Positions 1 to 8,273 of a DNA stretch of 64,000 nt are shown in pieces (position 1 is the stretch's first letter; every line of letters starts with the position of its first letter). A model generated the notes under the pieces. The model had not been told where the DNA came from. It searched no databases and was given only the letters and a program-made list of their open reading frames with translations. The DNA is from Amycolatopsis circi. GTDB taxonomy: Bacteria; Actinomycetota; Actinomycetes; Mycobacteriales; Pseudonocardiaceae. The position numbers were made by a program, and so were the translations under genes. The stretch lies in assembly GCF_003385235.1 (NCBI RefSeq), contig NZ_PQIA01000030.1, positions 1-64,000 on the forward strand, given 5' to 3'.

Positions 1-81
1 GACGATGCCGACAGCACGCAGCGGATCGCCCGTCCGCGGGTCGACGATGCTCGGGTGGGTGGGCAGGGTGTTCGTGCGCAT
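1..81 (-). CDS. Phage structural/scaffold-type protein, N-terminal fragment
   Basis: Only the first 27 codons are in the window. An ATG at 79-81 is preceded by a clear GGAGGA ribosome site. The peptide begins MRTNTLPTHPSIVDPRTG and runs on to residues resembling the proline-rich start of small phage proteins that follow the MuF gene and precede the scaffold or capsid genes. The position, directly downstream of the MuF gene in the same direction, fits. The function is inferred from position and start only. Confidence 0.55.
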   Translation of the reverse strand, partial: MRTNTLPTHPSIVDPRTGDPLRAVGIV

Positions 82-146
82 CGCGCGGTCCTCCGGTGGT
101 CGTCCTCGCGCGTCGCGCGTCGAGGATGCGCCCTGCACGTCGCATG

Positions 147-1175
147 TCAGAGCAGGTAGGCGAAGCGCCGCAACTGGCGCAGCACTTCCGCCCGGTCCCA
201 GCCGAATTCCTCGGCCAGGCGGTAAATCTCGTCCGGCATAAGCCGGGGAGCTTTCGGCCGCCAATAGCGGCTTCCGCGGTCGCCTTCCCGGACCTTGCGG
301 CGCAACTCGCTGTCCGCGCGCTTCCGGAACCGGCCGTCCTCGAGGACTTCGTAACCGCCGAACACGGCGCGCCGGGTCGTCCCGACGGTCGTGACCTGGA
401 CTTCGCGGCCGTAGGCCATGCCGCTGGTGACGCCTTGGCGGACGTTGACGACCTGCGAGATGTCCGCGCCGTCGCGAATCGCCTGCGCGCCCGCGGCGGT
501 GAACACCCGGTTCTGGGCCTCTGTGGACAGCGACCGGAAGTAGTCCTTCGGGTCGACCGCCCAGCTTTCGGCCGGTTCCTCCGCGGCGGGCACCATCCGG
601 CAGTCGCACCGCGGATGCCGCTGGAACGCCGACACCCGGTACCGGCGGCCGGCGAGGACCGCGCATCGGGCGCAGGTGACGCCGTTCAGCACACGCACGT
701 AGTGAAGCGCGCCCTGCGACCACATTGCTGCGCCGATCGCGGCCCTGCCGGTGTCGCGGATCCCGGACAACACGATCGACGTCGCGACCAGCTGCGCCCG
801 CCGTTGCGCCTCGACGACACCAAGGCTGCGGTTCGCCGCCCGCGTCGAGATCGGCGCGTAGATCAGGTTCCGCATCCACGACCCGCCGCCGTCGGTGAGG
901 TCGGCGAACCCCGCCGCATTCACCTCGACGGCACCCGCCGCGGGCCCGGCACCTTGTGCCTTCAACGCTTTCGCGACGTAGGTGTCCGCGACCCCGGCCA
1001 CATCAGTCTGGAGCTGCAGCAACTCCGGTGCGATTTTCGCGATGGCGTCCCGCCACGCCTCCGGCGAGACCGTTCCGCGAGTGGTGTCGGCTACCGCGGC
1101 GAGAGCGGCGCGGGTCGCGTTGTCGGTGACGGCCCCGTACCGGTTCGCGAGGTCAGAGAGCGGGGACGGGAGCAC
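147..1175 (-). CDS. MuF-like minor head protein
   Basis: A 342-residue protein that follows the portal gene, where head morphogenesis (SPP1 gp7 / Mu gpF) proteins normally sit. A cysteine/histidine-rich patch in the middle (CARCAVLAGRRYRV... then HPRCDCRM) is the typical MuF C-terminal signature. The start is a GTG at 1175 that overlaps the portal gene by 23 bases, with no strong ribosome site, so translation is probably coupled. MuF proteins bind the inside of the portal ring and enter the procapsid with it. The order portal-MuF supports the call. Confidence 0.85.
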   Translation of the reverse strand: MLPSPLSDLANRYGAVTDNATRAALAAVADTTRGTVSPEAWRDAIAKIAPELLQLQTDVAGVADTYVAKALKAQGAGPAAGAVEVNAAGFADLTDGGGSWMRNLIYAPISTRAANRSLGVVEAQRRAQLVATSIVLSGIRDTGRAAIGAAMWSQGALHYVRVLNGVTCARCAVLAGRRYRVSAFQRHPRCDCRMVPAAEEPAESWAVDPKDYFRSLSTEAQNRVFTAAGAQAIRDGADISQVVNVRQGVTSGMAYGREVQVTTVGTTRRAVFGGYEVLEDGRFRKRADSELRRKVREGDRGSRYWRPKAPRLMPDEIYRLAEEFGWDRAEVLRQLRRFAYLL

Positions 1176-2622
1176 TGGGCACCGCCGGGTTCACGCCGGC
1201 ACCGCCGCCGACGTCGAGGTTGCGCAGGTCGTTTGCGGTCTGGACGAACGTGGTCCGGTTCAGGCCCATGCGTTCGCGAAGACGCTTCTGCCGTTGGGGC
1301 GAGAATCCGAGGATGTCCCAGGCTTCTTCGGCGTCGAAGATGTTGCCCTGCACGCCCTTCACGGCCGCGTCCATCGCGGACGCGATCGTCGGCATCGCCG
1401 CGGACTTCCACTTCGATTCCATGCCGATGAGCTGCTTCGGGTCCTTGCCCATGATCGCCCATGCAAGGCGGGCCGATCGCTGGGCCGATCCGCCGTACCA
1501 GGTGTGGTGTGCCTCGGTACGCAGGATCAACCGCTCCAGCGAATAAAGGATCGACTCCGCAGACGGCGGGTTGTCCGAGCTGTAGCCCATGTACGCCGGC
1601 GGCATCCCGTACTTCGACGCGACGAACTGCGCGAGAGTTTTCAGGCTCTCGTGGAAGTTCCGCAGGTCACTGGCCGCGAACTGCCCGACCTGAGTCGGCG
1701 GCACGCTCTGGTTCGGTTTCGACGGCTGGTTCGGGATCGCCCACACATCGCCCATGGCGACTTTCCACAGCGGGATCTGATTCCCGTTCTCGTCCTTGAA
1801 GTCGCTGGCGGTCGCGCCGACGATCCACTTGCGGCCGACCGCGTGGTGCTCGCCAGCACCCATCAGGTTAGTCGCGAACTGGTTGGCGCCGTCGACCAAG
1901 TGCTTCGCCTGCTTGAGATCGGAGCAGCCGACACCGCGGCGCGGACGGGTCAGGATCGGCACGAACGGCACCGACGGCAGACTTGGGTCGTTCGCGATCT
2001 CAGCCGACCATTTCTCCAGCCTGCGGAATCTCACGAGTTCGCCGTTCTCGAACTCGTAGACAGTACCGAGACCGAACTTGCGATCGGTAACCCCGGGCCA
2101 GCCGGGCAAGTAGAGCGCACCGTGCGTGGTTTCGCTGGTGTCGCTCTCTTCCTCTTTCCACAGTTTCAGCCCCGCGAGAGGCTGCCGAGTCCGCGGATCG
2201 AGTTCCACCGCGACCTGGTCTGCGTACTCGGTCGTCAGCATCGGCATCCCGGCCGGACCGTCCGGCCCGACCATGAAGAAATGCTCGCCTCCGACGCTGG
2301 CCGCCGTCCATGCTTCGGGCGAATCCTCCGGCATGTTGTTCGCCGTCCACCACGTGCCGAGTTCGTCGACCGGGTTCTCGTCGGCCAGCAAAAACGCTTC
2401 GAGCTTCATCCGCTCGACGACGGTTTCGACGATGAGTTCCGGCCACGGCAGCAGCAGCGGCGGGAACCGGTCGTCCTGCTCGGCGAGGATCCGTGCCACG
2501 TAGATGAGCGGCTGATCGAGATCCATGTACTGCCACCAGTCGAGAGCCTTGTCCCGCTGGCGACCGGTCTTCGCGGCGAGCCGGTCGTACCACTGCTTCG
2601 GGGTGAGGTCGGAGAGCTTCAC
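1153..2622 (-). CDS. Phage portal protein
   Basis: A 489-residue portal (SPP1/HK97-like, DUF1073/Phage_prot_Gp6 type) forming the dodecameric DNA gate at the capsid vertex. Its place between the large terminase and the MuF gene is diagnostic. It starts with W/D-rich segments (YDRLAAKTGRQRDKALDWWQ) and has a central domain with a conserved NQFATNLMGAGEHHA segment. I chose the GTG at 2622 because GGGAGGA lies six bases upstream and because it overlaps the terminase stop as GTGA. A longer reading from an ATG at 2706 would run back into the terminase gene and has no good ribosome site. Confidence 0.9.
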   Translation of the reverse strand: MKLSDLTPKQWYDRLAAKTGRQRDKALDWWQYMDLDQPLIYVARILAEQDDRFPPLLLPWPELIVETVVERMKLEAFLLADENPVDELGTWWTANNMPEDSPEAWTAASVGGEHFFMVGPDGPAGMPMLTTEYADQVAVELDPRTRQPLAGLKLWKEEESDTSETTHGALYLPGWPGVTDRKFGLGTVYEFENGELVRFRRLEKWSAEIANDPSLPSVPFVPILTRPRRGVGCSDLKQAKHLVDGANQFATNLMGAGEHHAVGRKWIVGATASDFKDENGNQIPLWKVAMGDVWAIPNQPSKPNQSVPPTQVGQFAASDLRNFHESLKTLAQFVASKYGMPPAYMGYSSDNPPSAESILYSLERLILRTEAHHTWYGGSAQRSARLAWAIMGKDPKQLIGMESKWKSAAMPTIASAMDAAVKGVQGNIFDAEEAWDILGFSPQRQKRLRERMGLNRTTFVQTANDLRNLDVGGGAGVNPAVPSAPVPAL

Positions 2623-4421
2623 GCGGTCCTCCCTCGACTCGACACGACGATCTGGGCTTTCTGCGGTTCTTCGTCCTCGACCGGTGCGCGGAGCATCGCG
2701 TTGCACGCCATTGCCATCGCAGGCACGGCGTCGATCCGGCGCCCGGTCCGGTCACGGGCAGGTTTGTCCGGCCGGATCAATTCCGGGTCGTACGGCGCTT
2801 TCCGCACCTCGACGTTGTCGAAACAGAATTCGGCGACCGGATTCCCGTGATGCAACAGACGGCCCTTTTTCACGAGCCCCATCAGCTCGTTCATGCCGAG
2901 CGTCATCGACTGGAAGTCGTTCTTGTACGACTCGATGTTCCAGTACCCGGTTTCGTTCTCGATGCGTTGGATCACCGGCGGCGCGGACCACCTGTCCGCA
3001 TCGACCGCGAGGAGGTCGAAGTCGGCGATTTCCTCGGCGACGTCGCTATAGAGCCGTTCGTAGTCGACGACCGGGCCCTCAGTGGCGACGATCCAGCCTT
3101 CCTTGACCCAGCGGGAGAACTTGCCGTCGTTCTGCTTGTCCAACTCACGCAGCGCGGGCTCCGGGATCCAAAACCGCCACAGCGCATGTACCCACCGGTC
3201 TTCGGGGATGAGTGTGCACCAGGCGGTGAGGTCGGAGTGCGACGCGAGGTCCATCCCGGCCCACGCTTGCCGACCGAGGAGCCGGTCGCGGTGGTAGTCC
3301 GGGCGCAACCAGACGTCGTTGGCGTCGCCGCCGCTCGCCCGGTACAGGTGCATCGGCATCCACCGGAACTTCTGCTGCACCCGCTGGTTCATCTGGAACT
3401 GCTTGAAGCCGTTTTCCTTGGCCGGGTCGTTTTTCGCGTCCAGCGCTTGCCGTCGCAACGCGTCGCGAGACTTGAACTGGTCGAGCGCCGGGTTGGGCCA
3501 CTTCCAGTTCCGCTCGTCGAACGCGTCCAGGTTGACCGGCAGGTGCGGGTGGCCGGGGAACGTCGAGCGCAGCCGCTCGAGTTCGTCGTCCGAGTTCGGC
3601 AGCTTCCGCACGAACGAAAACACGTGCGGCGCCCGGCTCGGATCCTCCTGCGTCTTCTCCGCTTCGTCGATCAGGTCCGCGCCGAACGAGCTGTCGTCGT
3701 CGGTTTCGGTCGTCGTGGCGTACATCAGTTCCTGCAGCCTCGCGCCGGCCGCGGTCGTCATGGCTTCCCACATCGACCCGTCCGGCTGCGACAGCACCTC
3801 GTCGAGGTTGAACGCATGCGGGTTGTGCCCCAACTCGCCCTCGGCGTCCGCGGTGAGGATCTCGTAGTGCGACCCGGACTGTTCGTCCACGAGGCGACGC
3901 GCGTTCTTGATGTGCTTGAGCCGTTTGGAAAGCCTCGGCGACAGCTGCACCATCCGCAGCGCGGGCTCGAACACTTTCCCTGCCTGCTTGGTGTCCTTGG
4001 CCGCGCAGTAGATCTCGGCGCTCTCCTCGTCGTCGCCGACGAGCATGTACAGCTGGATCGCCGCCGCGATCTCGGACTTGCCGTTCTTGCGGGCGACGAC
4101 GATGTAGGCGATGCGGTAGCGGCGCGCGTACGTGCCCCACTCGCTCGACCACTGCACTTCCCCGAACAGTGGCCGGATGATCTCGAATTCCTGCCAGTCG
4201 AGCAGCAGGAACGGGGTGCGCTTCAGCGGGCCTTTGACGTGGACCAGCATCCGCGCGAAGAACGTGACGACGCGGTCGGCGCGCGGCTCGCAGTAGTGCG
4301 CACCGTTTTTCGGGCACTGCTTGCCGCGGAACGTGTACCCGCAGAGCGGGCCCGAATCGTCGTCCGGGCGCCAGCGTGTTTCGAGGTCGTAGTCAGCCGG
4401 TGAGGAGGTCGTCGTCTGCAT
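2619..4421 (-). CDS. Terminase large subunit
   Basis: A 600-residue packaging motor of the HK97/P22 class. A Walker A-like ARKNGKS sits at residues 110-116 and a Walker B-like HAFNLDEV near 202-209. The C-terminal nuclease half shows an acidic AGMDLASHSD segment, LLAVDAD, and a final RRIDAVPAMAMACNAM that is typical of the family. A Cys/His cluster near residues 28-44 (CGYTFRGKQC...HYC) may bind zinc. It overlaps the small terminase gene by 29 bases and ends in a GTGA overlap with the portal gene. It cuts concatemeric DNA and pumps it through the portal. Confidence 0.95.
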   Translation of the reverse strand: MQTTTSSPADYDLETRWRPDDDSGPLCGYTFRGKQCPKNGAHYCEPRADRVVTFFARMLVHVKGPLKRTPFLLLDWQEFEIIRPLFGEVQWSSEWGTYARRYRIAYIVVARKNGKSEIAAAIQLYMLVGDDEESAEIYCAAKDTKQAGKVFEPALRMVQLSPRLSKRLKHIKNARRLVDEQSGSHYEILTADAEGELGHNPHAFNLDEVLSQPDGSMWEAMTTAAGARLQELMYATTTETDDDSSFGADLIDEAEKTQEDPSRAPHVFSFVRKLPNSDDELERLRSTFPGHPHLPVNLDAFDERNWKWPNPALDQFKSRDALRRQALDAKNDPAKENGFKQFQMNQRVQQKFRWMPMHLYRASGGDANDVWLRPDYHRDRLLGRQAWAGMDLASHSDLTAWCTLIPEDRWVHALWRFWIPEPALRELDKQNDGKFSRWVKEGWIVATEGPVVDYERLYSDVAEEIADFDLLAVDADRWSAPPVIQRIENETGYWNIESYKNDFQSMTLGMNELMGLVKKGRLLHHGNPVAEFCFDNVEVRKAPYDPELIRPDKPARDRTGRRIDAVPAMAMACNAMLRAPVEDEEPQKAQIVVSSRGRTA

Positions 4422-4875
4422 CGCGGGACGCCTCCCCGATGGACAGGCCAGCCCGGTCGGACGGCGTCAATCCAAAGCGGGCGGCGTACTTCTGGACCTG
4501 CGCGTCGGCTTCGTTGAGCACGAGCGTCCACGGGTTCTTGCCGATCCGGAACCCGGCCTGCTCGCCGTTCTTGTTGAACACCGGCAGCTCGATCACTTCG
4601 CCTTCGACCTGCAGCCGCTTCGAGGCGTGGCGGCGGCGGACGACGGCGTCGCACCAGGCGGCGAACGCTTCGCAGTCCCACGCGGTCAGCACGCCCTTGG
4701 CCTTCAGGTCGGGGGCGAGGTGGTTCCACACCTCGATGGCCTGCTCGCCGAGCCACGACGGCGGCTCAACAACTAGAGCGGACGGCTTCGGCTCGGAGGT
4801 GTTGATCCGGTCCTTGCGGTCGCCGTGCAGGACGGCGATGTTCGTCGGCTTCTTCGGCCGGCCAGTGGTGCCCAT
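4393..4875 (-). CDS. Terminase small subunit, P27 family
   Basis: A 160-residue protein with the P27-family layout: basic GRPKKP start, then 'PPSWLGEQAIEVWNHLAPDL', a central helical part and a C-terminal KYAARFGLTPSDRAGL motif. It recognises the packaging site and hands DNA to the large subunit. The ATG at 4875 follows GGAGGTGGCGATCGC upstream. The gene overlaps the large terminase by 29 bases, so the two are probably co-translated. Confidence 0.92.
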   Translation of the reverse strand: MGTTGRPKKPTNIAVLHGDRKDRINTSEPKPSALVVEPPSWLGEQAIEVWNHLAPDLKAKGVLTAWDCEAFAAWCDAVVRRRHASKRLQVEGEVIELPVFNKNGEQAGFRIGKNPWTLVLNEADAQVQKYAARFGLTPSDRAGLSIGEASRDADDDLLTG

Positions 4876-4893
4876 GCGATCGCCACCTCCGAG

Positions 4894-5079
4894 CTACTCG
4901 CGGCCGTCCCAGGCGTGGTGAACCACCATCCAGCCCGCCGAGCTATCGCCCGGCACGAACTCGACGTACGGCAGACAGGCGCAGTCATCGCCAGGCGTGT
5001 GGCCGACGACGTCGTCGATCGGCGTGACTTCGGAACCGGTCTCGGTCGGGCCGACGAGCCAACCAGCTCGAACTGCCAT
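4894..5079 (-). CDS. Small phage protein, function unknown
   Basis: A 61-residue protein (MAVRAGWLVGPTETGSEV...). GGAGGGCG lies just upstream of the ATG at 5079, so I prefer it to the in-frame ATG at 5154. It contains a GDDCACLPYVEFV segment and no membrane span. It sits between a non-coding repeat region and the small terminase gene. I do not recognise a family with a known role. Confidence 0.65.
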   Translation of the reverse strand: MAVRAGWLVGPTETGSEVTPIDDVVGHTPGDDCACLPYVEFVPGDSSAGWMVVHHAWDGRE

Positions 5080-5288
5080 GAGCGCCCTCCGCGTCCTGCC
5101 CGTGGACGGGCCTGGGCCGAGGGCTGTACCGGGCTCCGTCCGGCACCCGATCATGGCCCGGTTACGACAACCCTGGAGTTTCGTCCGCGCGCGATCCGGC
5201 CTTGCCCGGGGCGAGGAGCGCGTTGACCGGGGGGTGGGGGCTCTCCCCGGGGTGGTTGATCATGCACATGTTGATCACTTGTTGATCT
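5080..5288. repeat. Non-coding gap with TTGATC repeats and G/C runs; candidate packaging or operator region
   Basis: No convincing gene. Three copies of TTGATC occur at 5256, 5271 and 5282 (GATCAAC on the minus strand), followed by further GATC words up to about 5315. Just to the left is a G/C-run segment (5228-5252) with GGGGG and CCCCGGGG blocks that could fold. This lies upstream of the terminase genes, where cos or pac sites and late promoters are often found in related phages. The role is an inference. Confidence 0.45.
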
Positions 5289-5540
5289 TTATGTGATCGA
5301 CTTCTGATGATCGACGACGCTGGTGGTGCCTGCCTGTGCCCTGCTGTCCTGCTCGGCCCTGGTTGCTGGTCGGCGGATGATCTCGTACGCGTCGCCGTGC
5401 TGGTCGACCACGTGCAGGATGTCGTCGCCCTGGTCGTCGCAGCTGGGCGTGTAGCCGGTGACGCGGTACGTGACCGTGTCGGCCTCGCCGGTCTCGCGGT
5501 TGATGGTGACCATCGCGAGGTGTCCGTCGGTGGTGATCAC
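5289..5540 (-). CDS. Small phage protein, function unknown
   Basis: An 83-residue acidic protein (VITTDGHLAMVTINRETG...). The GTG at 5540 has GGAGGAGCTGACA directly upstream. An ATG at 5559-5561 would add seven residues but overlaps the ribosome site and lies at the stop of the HNH gene. The protein looks beta-rich, with a repeated 'V.VD..GDAYEIIRRP' end. No recognised domain. Confidence 0.65.
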   Translation of the reverse strand: MITTDGHLAMVTINRETGEADTVTYRVTGYTPSCDDQGDDILHVVDQHGDAYEIIRRPATRAEQDSRAQAGTTSVVDHQKSIT

Positions 5541-5554
5541 TGTCAGCTCCTCCG

Positions 5555-5896
5555 TCAGCATGCGGCCTTGCGTCCGTTGCAGGATCGGCAGAGGACGGCG
5601 AGCGGGCCGTCGGGTGGGCCGTGTCGTGCGACTGGGGTGACGTGGTCGGCGGTGAGGTCGGTGGCCGCGTGGGCTGGCACGAGGTAGCCGGGGCACCAGT
5701 CGCCGTGCTGTTCGCGCCAGGCTCGGACGGCCGCGCGTCGCCGGTTGGTCTCGGTCCAGTCGCGGGTGCGTTTGGTGGGGATGGTTCGTGCGCGGTGGCG
5801 TTGGTCTTGCTGGGTGTGGCGTTGGCAGGGGCCGCGGCGTCCGGGTGTGGCGGATGGCTGAGGGCAGCCTGGTCGGGTGCAGGTCCAGGTCGGCAT
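5555..5896 (-). CDS. HNH endonuclease
   Basis: A 113-residue HNH nuclease. The C-terminal half shows TADHVTPVARHG followed by LAVLCRSCNGRK, which is the His-Asn-Cys pattern of packaging-associated HNH proteins. Two further cysteine pairs lie in the N-terminal part (CTRPGCP, GPCQRH). HNH proteins encoded next to terminase genes assist terminase cleavage in HK97-like phages, and the position here matches. The start ATG at 5896 gives MPTWTCTRPGC; longer readings run through a low-complexity region. Confidence 0.88.
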   Translation of the reverse strand: MPTWTCTRPGCPQPSATPGRRGPCQRHTQQDQRHRARTIPTKRTRDWTETNRRRAAVRAWREQHGDWCPGYLVPAHAATDLTADHVTPVARHGPPDGPLAVLCRSCNGRKAAC

Positions 5897-5948
5897 GGGG
5901 TGGGCCTGTTCCGGATGGGGTGGGGGTTCCTGGAATCGGCCAGGGGGG

Positions 5949-6158
5949 TCAGGCTTCGCGGTCGGTTGCCAGCTGCCGTGAGATGCGGCGGATCGTGGCG
6001 AGTCCGTTGCGTCGGGTCGCGATGAGGATGGGCCAGCGTCCGGTGCTGCGGCGCATGGCACAGGCGTCGACCAGGGTGTCGCGCTGCCACGGCGTGAGCT
6101 GGATGTCGAGGTTGGCTGCGAATTGGTCGACGTCGGCTGCGGTGATCGGTGCGGGCAT
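5949..6158 (-). CDS. Small phage protein with terminase-small-like N-terminus
   Basis: A 69-residue protein (MPAPITAADVDQFAANLDIQ). The phrase 'LTPWQRDTLVDACAMRR' resembles the start of some phage terminase-associated proteins, but the chain is too short to assign. The ATG at 6158 has GGAG about ten bases upstream. It lies directly upstream of the HNH gene and probably belongs to the late operon. Confidence 0.55.
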   Translation of the reverse strand: MPAPITAADVDQFAANLDIQLTPWQRDTLVDACAMRRSTGRWPILIATRRNGLATIRRISRQLATDREA

Positions 6159-6534
6159 GGGGCGAACTCCGTTCGGGGCGGGAGTGTCGCGGTGGTGGTG
6201 GGAGCTACTGCTCGACCGACCCACTGATCCGCATGATGACAAATCATTGCGTTCGCGCTGGTCGAGCGCAATCACCCGAGGTGATGATCTCTCGGCGGGC
6301 TGGGCTCGTGTGCGGGCGTCGCGCGCTCGCGTACGCGTGTGGGCGTGCGTGTGCGCGACCCAGAAACTCAACCATCTACGAGACGTAAGAGAACCACTTC
6401 CCCTACCACTACCACTCAGGGTTCGCCGAATCCTTCCAACGGGTGACGAAATCGAAGGGTTCGGCGAAGGGTTCGCCATACCCTTCGCGTAGGGTCCGCG
6501 AAGGGTTCGACACCACAATATGTTGTGGTCAGGG
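6159..6534. repeat. Gene-free stretch with GAAGGGTTCG iterons and a short inverted repeat
   Basis: No supported gene. From 6454 to 6590 the decamer GAAGGGTTCG occurs at 6454, 6466, 6500, 6557 and 6569, with a variant at 6580. Neighbouring copies are spaced 12 bases apart. Between the two clusters is the inverted repeat ACCACAA-TATG-TTGTGGT (6512-6529). The right-hand cluster also encodes the Asn-Pro-rich tail of the next gene. The arrangement looks like a multi-site protein-binding region (operator, packaging or partition-type); the function is inferred. Confidence 0.6.
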
Positions 6535-7095
6535 TCACCCGTCCGAAGGATTCCCGGAAGGGTTCGGCGAAGGGTTCGCGAAAGGGTTCCGCAACTTCGC
6601 CGGGTCCATCGTCGAGTTCGGGTCCGCGAGCATGACCGCGGCATCGATATCCGCGAATCTGGCGTCCAGCATGGCCATCCTGCGCGTTGCGTCTCGGAGA
6701 TGCCCGACTTCGACCGGACGCCTGCGATACGGCCGATCGGGTTTTCCCTGCCTGCCCTTGCGCGGCATGACCCCAAAGCTCCGCACGTATTCTCCAGTGT
6801 CTGGATTGATCAACGCTTCAGGAGTCGCGTGCAGAATCTGGTTTCGCTCCTCATCGAGCGCCGTCTCAGCGTCGTGCAGCCACGTCAACACCTCGGTAAG
6901 GTCAGCGCTCGACGGCCAGCCCTTGAGGACATCTCGCGCCTCCGCTAGGTACTGCGACACCAGCCCTCCGGAGATCAGCGGCCCCGGGGCGATCACTCGA
7001 CACAGGCTGATGACTGCGTCCTCGAGCAACATTGCCGCCCAGGTGAATCTACCGAGTTCGCGCAAGGTGTGGTTGTCAGGTGCGTACACCATCAC
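6535..7095 (-). CDS. Prophage accessory protein with an RNxxxH (HEPN-like) motif
   Basis: A 186-residue helical protein. Helices at residues 11-36 (LRELGRFTWAAMLLEDAVIS) and 65-90 end in ERNQILHA, so R84-N85...H89 fits the RNxxxH catalytic signature of HEPN RNases. A basic linker follows (KGRQGKPDRPYRRRP), then a coil and an Asn-Pro-rich tail formed by 12-base DNA repeats. The GTG start at 7095 overlaps the stop of the MmpS-like gene. HEPN membership is suggested by the motif and helical context only. A role in defence or host takeover would be speculation. Confidence 0.6.
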   Translation of the reverse strand: MMVYAPDNHTLRELGRFTWAAMLLEDAVISLCRVIAPGPLISGGLVSQYLAEARDVLKGWPSSADLTEVLTWLHDAETALDEERNQILHATPEALINPDTGEYVRSFGVMPRKGRQGKPDRPYRRRPVEVGHLRDATRRMAMLDARFADIDAAVMLADPNSTMDPAKLRNPFANPSPNPSGNPSDG

Positions 7096-7490
7096 TTACC
7101 CACCTTGCAGGTCGCCCGGGACATCGCGGCAAGCCCGGTCGTCCCGGCTGCGGGCAGTCCGCCGTCCTCGGCGACCACCTTCCCGCTCACGTCCTTGATC
7201 ACGCAGGATGCGCCGTTCGGCAGCGTCGACTCGACGTTCACAGTGATGCTGGAGCCGTGGACGGTCTCCGTGGCGGTGGCGGTGCTGATGTCGAGGTCGT
7301 GGGTCTTCGCGGTCTCGTCGTACCAGGACGCGGAGACGTTGCCGTAGACGGTGACCTGGTAGTCGGTGGGCGCGGGGTCGCTGTTGGCGCGGACGAGCCA
7401 GATGACGCCGGCGACGGCGGCGAGGACGATTACGGCGGTCGCGGCGATGATCGGCTTGCTGAGCGCGGGTTTGCCGGTGGTCTCGGTCAT
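7092..7490 (-). CDS. MmpS-like small membrane-anchored secreted protein
   Basis: A 132-residue protein. Residues about 12-33 form one transmembrane segment (KPIIAATAVIVLAAVAGVIW), followed by an extracellular beta domain with 'VTVYGNVSASWYDE', two cysteines and a CKVGK end. This matches the MmpS/transport-accessory fold common in actinomycetes and their phages. The ATG at 7490 follows AGGGGACAG. It is translationally coupled to the downstream RNxxxH-motif gene. The role in the prophage is unknown; such proteins may alter the lysogen's cell surface. Confidence 0.72.
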   Translation of the reverse strand: MTETTGKPALSKPIIAATAVIVLAAVAGVIWLVRANSDPAPTDYQVTVYGNVSASWYDETAKTHDLDISTATATETVHGSSITVNVESTLPNGASCVIKDVSGKVVAEDGGLPAAGTTGLAAMSRATCKVGK

Positions 7491-7631
7491 GCGTCTGTCC
7501 CCTCGGCGTGAGTCTGGGGGTTGAGTCGCGGGGGTGGTTGCGGCTGTTACCGCAGTGTCCGGATTGTGATGGGGTGTCGGGCCCGCCTCGGGGTTGGAGC
7601 AGACCCGACTCACCCGAACGTAGAACATGTG

Positions 7632-7668
7632 TTCGACTGTTGGCAACCTGTCAGGCATACTCCGAACG
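7632..7668 (+). promoter_or_regulatory. Probable leaderless promoter of the GNAT-like gene
   Basis: TTCGAC (7632-7637) and CATACT (7656-7661) are 18 bases apart. The GTG start codon begins seven bases after the -10 box, so the transcript would start at or next to the start codon, which is common in actinomycetes. No ribosome site precedes the GTG, which fits a leaderless mRNA. Confidence 0.5.
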
Positions 7669-8267
7669 TGCACGACCGCCCCAACGCACCAGCTGCCTCG
7701 CGCCTTGACCTGCCCGTTCGTCCTGCGCGACGGCACGAGTACTGCCTGAACGGCCACCGGCTCGACGTAGCCGGCCGGAACTCTTCGTTCAACCCAGACC
7801 TGTGGACGCACCACCACTCGTGCAACCTCTGCGGCGAGCTGCGGCTGCCCCGATCGATGTGGATCGACGTCGACCTAGCCCTGCGGCACGAGCAGGTCAC
7901 GAAAGGCGAGTCGCGGCTGCACCTGACCGCTCGGCCGCCGTCCACTCCGGCCGGTGTCGGGCAAATCGTGCTCGAGGTACGCGGCCAACCGGTGGGCGAC
8001 GTGGATGTGCAGATGTGCGCCGCGGACCGGCTTGGGGTGATCGAGCAGGTGCGGGTCGATGAGGACTGCATGCGGCTCGGCGTGGGTTCGCTGCTGGTGG
8101 AGGCGGCGTTGTCGCGCGGCCCGGGCTATCGCTGGTCGACGACGAAGGTGGAACAGACGGTGCGGGCGCGCGCGTTCTGGGCTTCTCTGAGGACCGAGGT
8201 GCCGCTGCGGTTGGGTGAGCCGGAGTACTGCGGGCACATGCTCGACGCGAGCAGCCTGGACGTGTAG
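7668..8267 (+). CDS. GNAT-like acetyltransferase domain protein
   Basis: A 199-residue protein and the only rightward gene in the left two-thirds of the prophage. The N-terminal half carries CLNGH and CNLCGELR cysteine pairs (possible zinc ribbon). The C-terminal half has 'VRVDEDCMRLGVGSLLVEAAL', which resembles the acetyl-CoA-binding R-x-G-x-G segment of GNAT enzymes, followed by 'ARAFWASL'. The start is the GTG at 7668 behind a leaderless-type promoter. Being divergent from its neighbours, it may be expressed during lysogeny. The substrate is unknown. Confidence 0.62.
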   Translation: MHDRPNAPAASRLDLPVRPARRHEYCLNGHRLDVAGRNSSFNPDLWTHHHSCNLCGELRLPRSMWIDVDLALRHEQVTKGESRLHLTARPPSTPAGVGQIVLEVRGQPVGDVDVQMCAADRLGVIEQVRVDEDCMRLGVGSLLVEAALSRGPGYRWSTTKVEQTVRARAFWASLRTEVPLRLGEPEYCGHMLDASSLDV

Positions 8268-8273
8268 GCGCGG

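Noticed and set aside
6419..6600. CRISPR-like array
   Set aside because: The repeat unit is only 10-12 bases and there are no unique spacers of constant length and no cas genes, so this is an iteron region.
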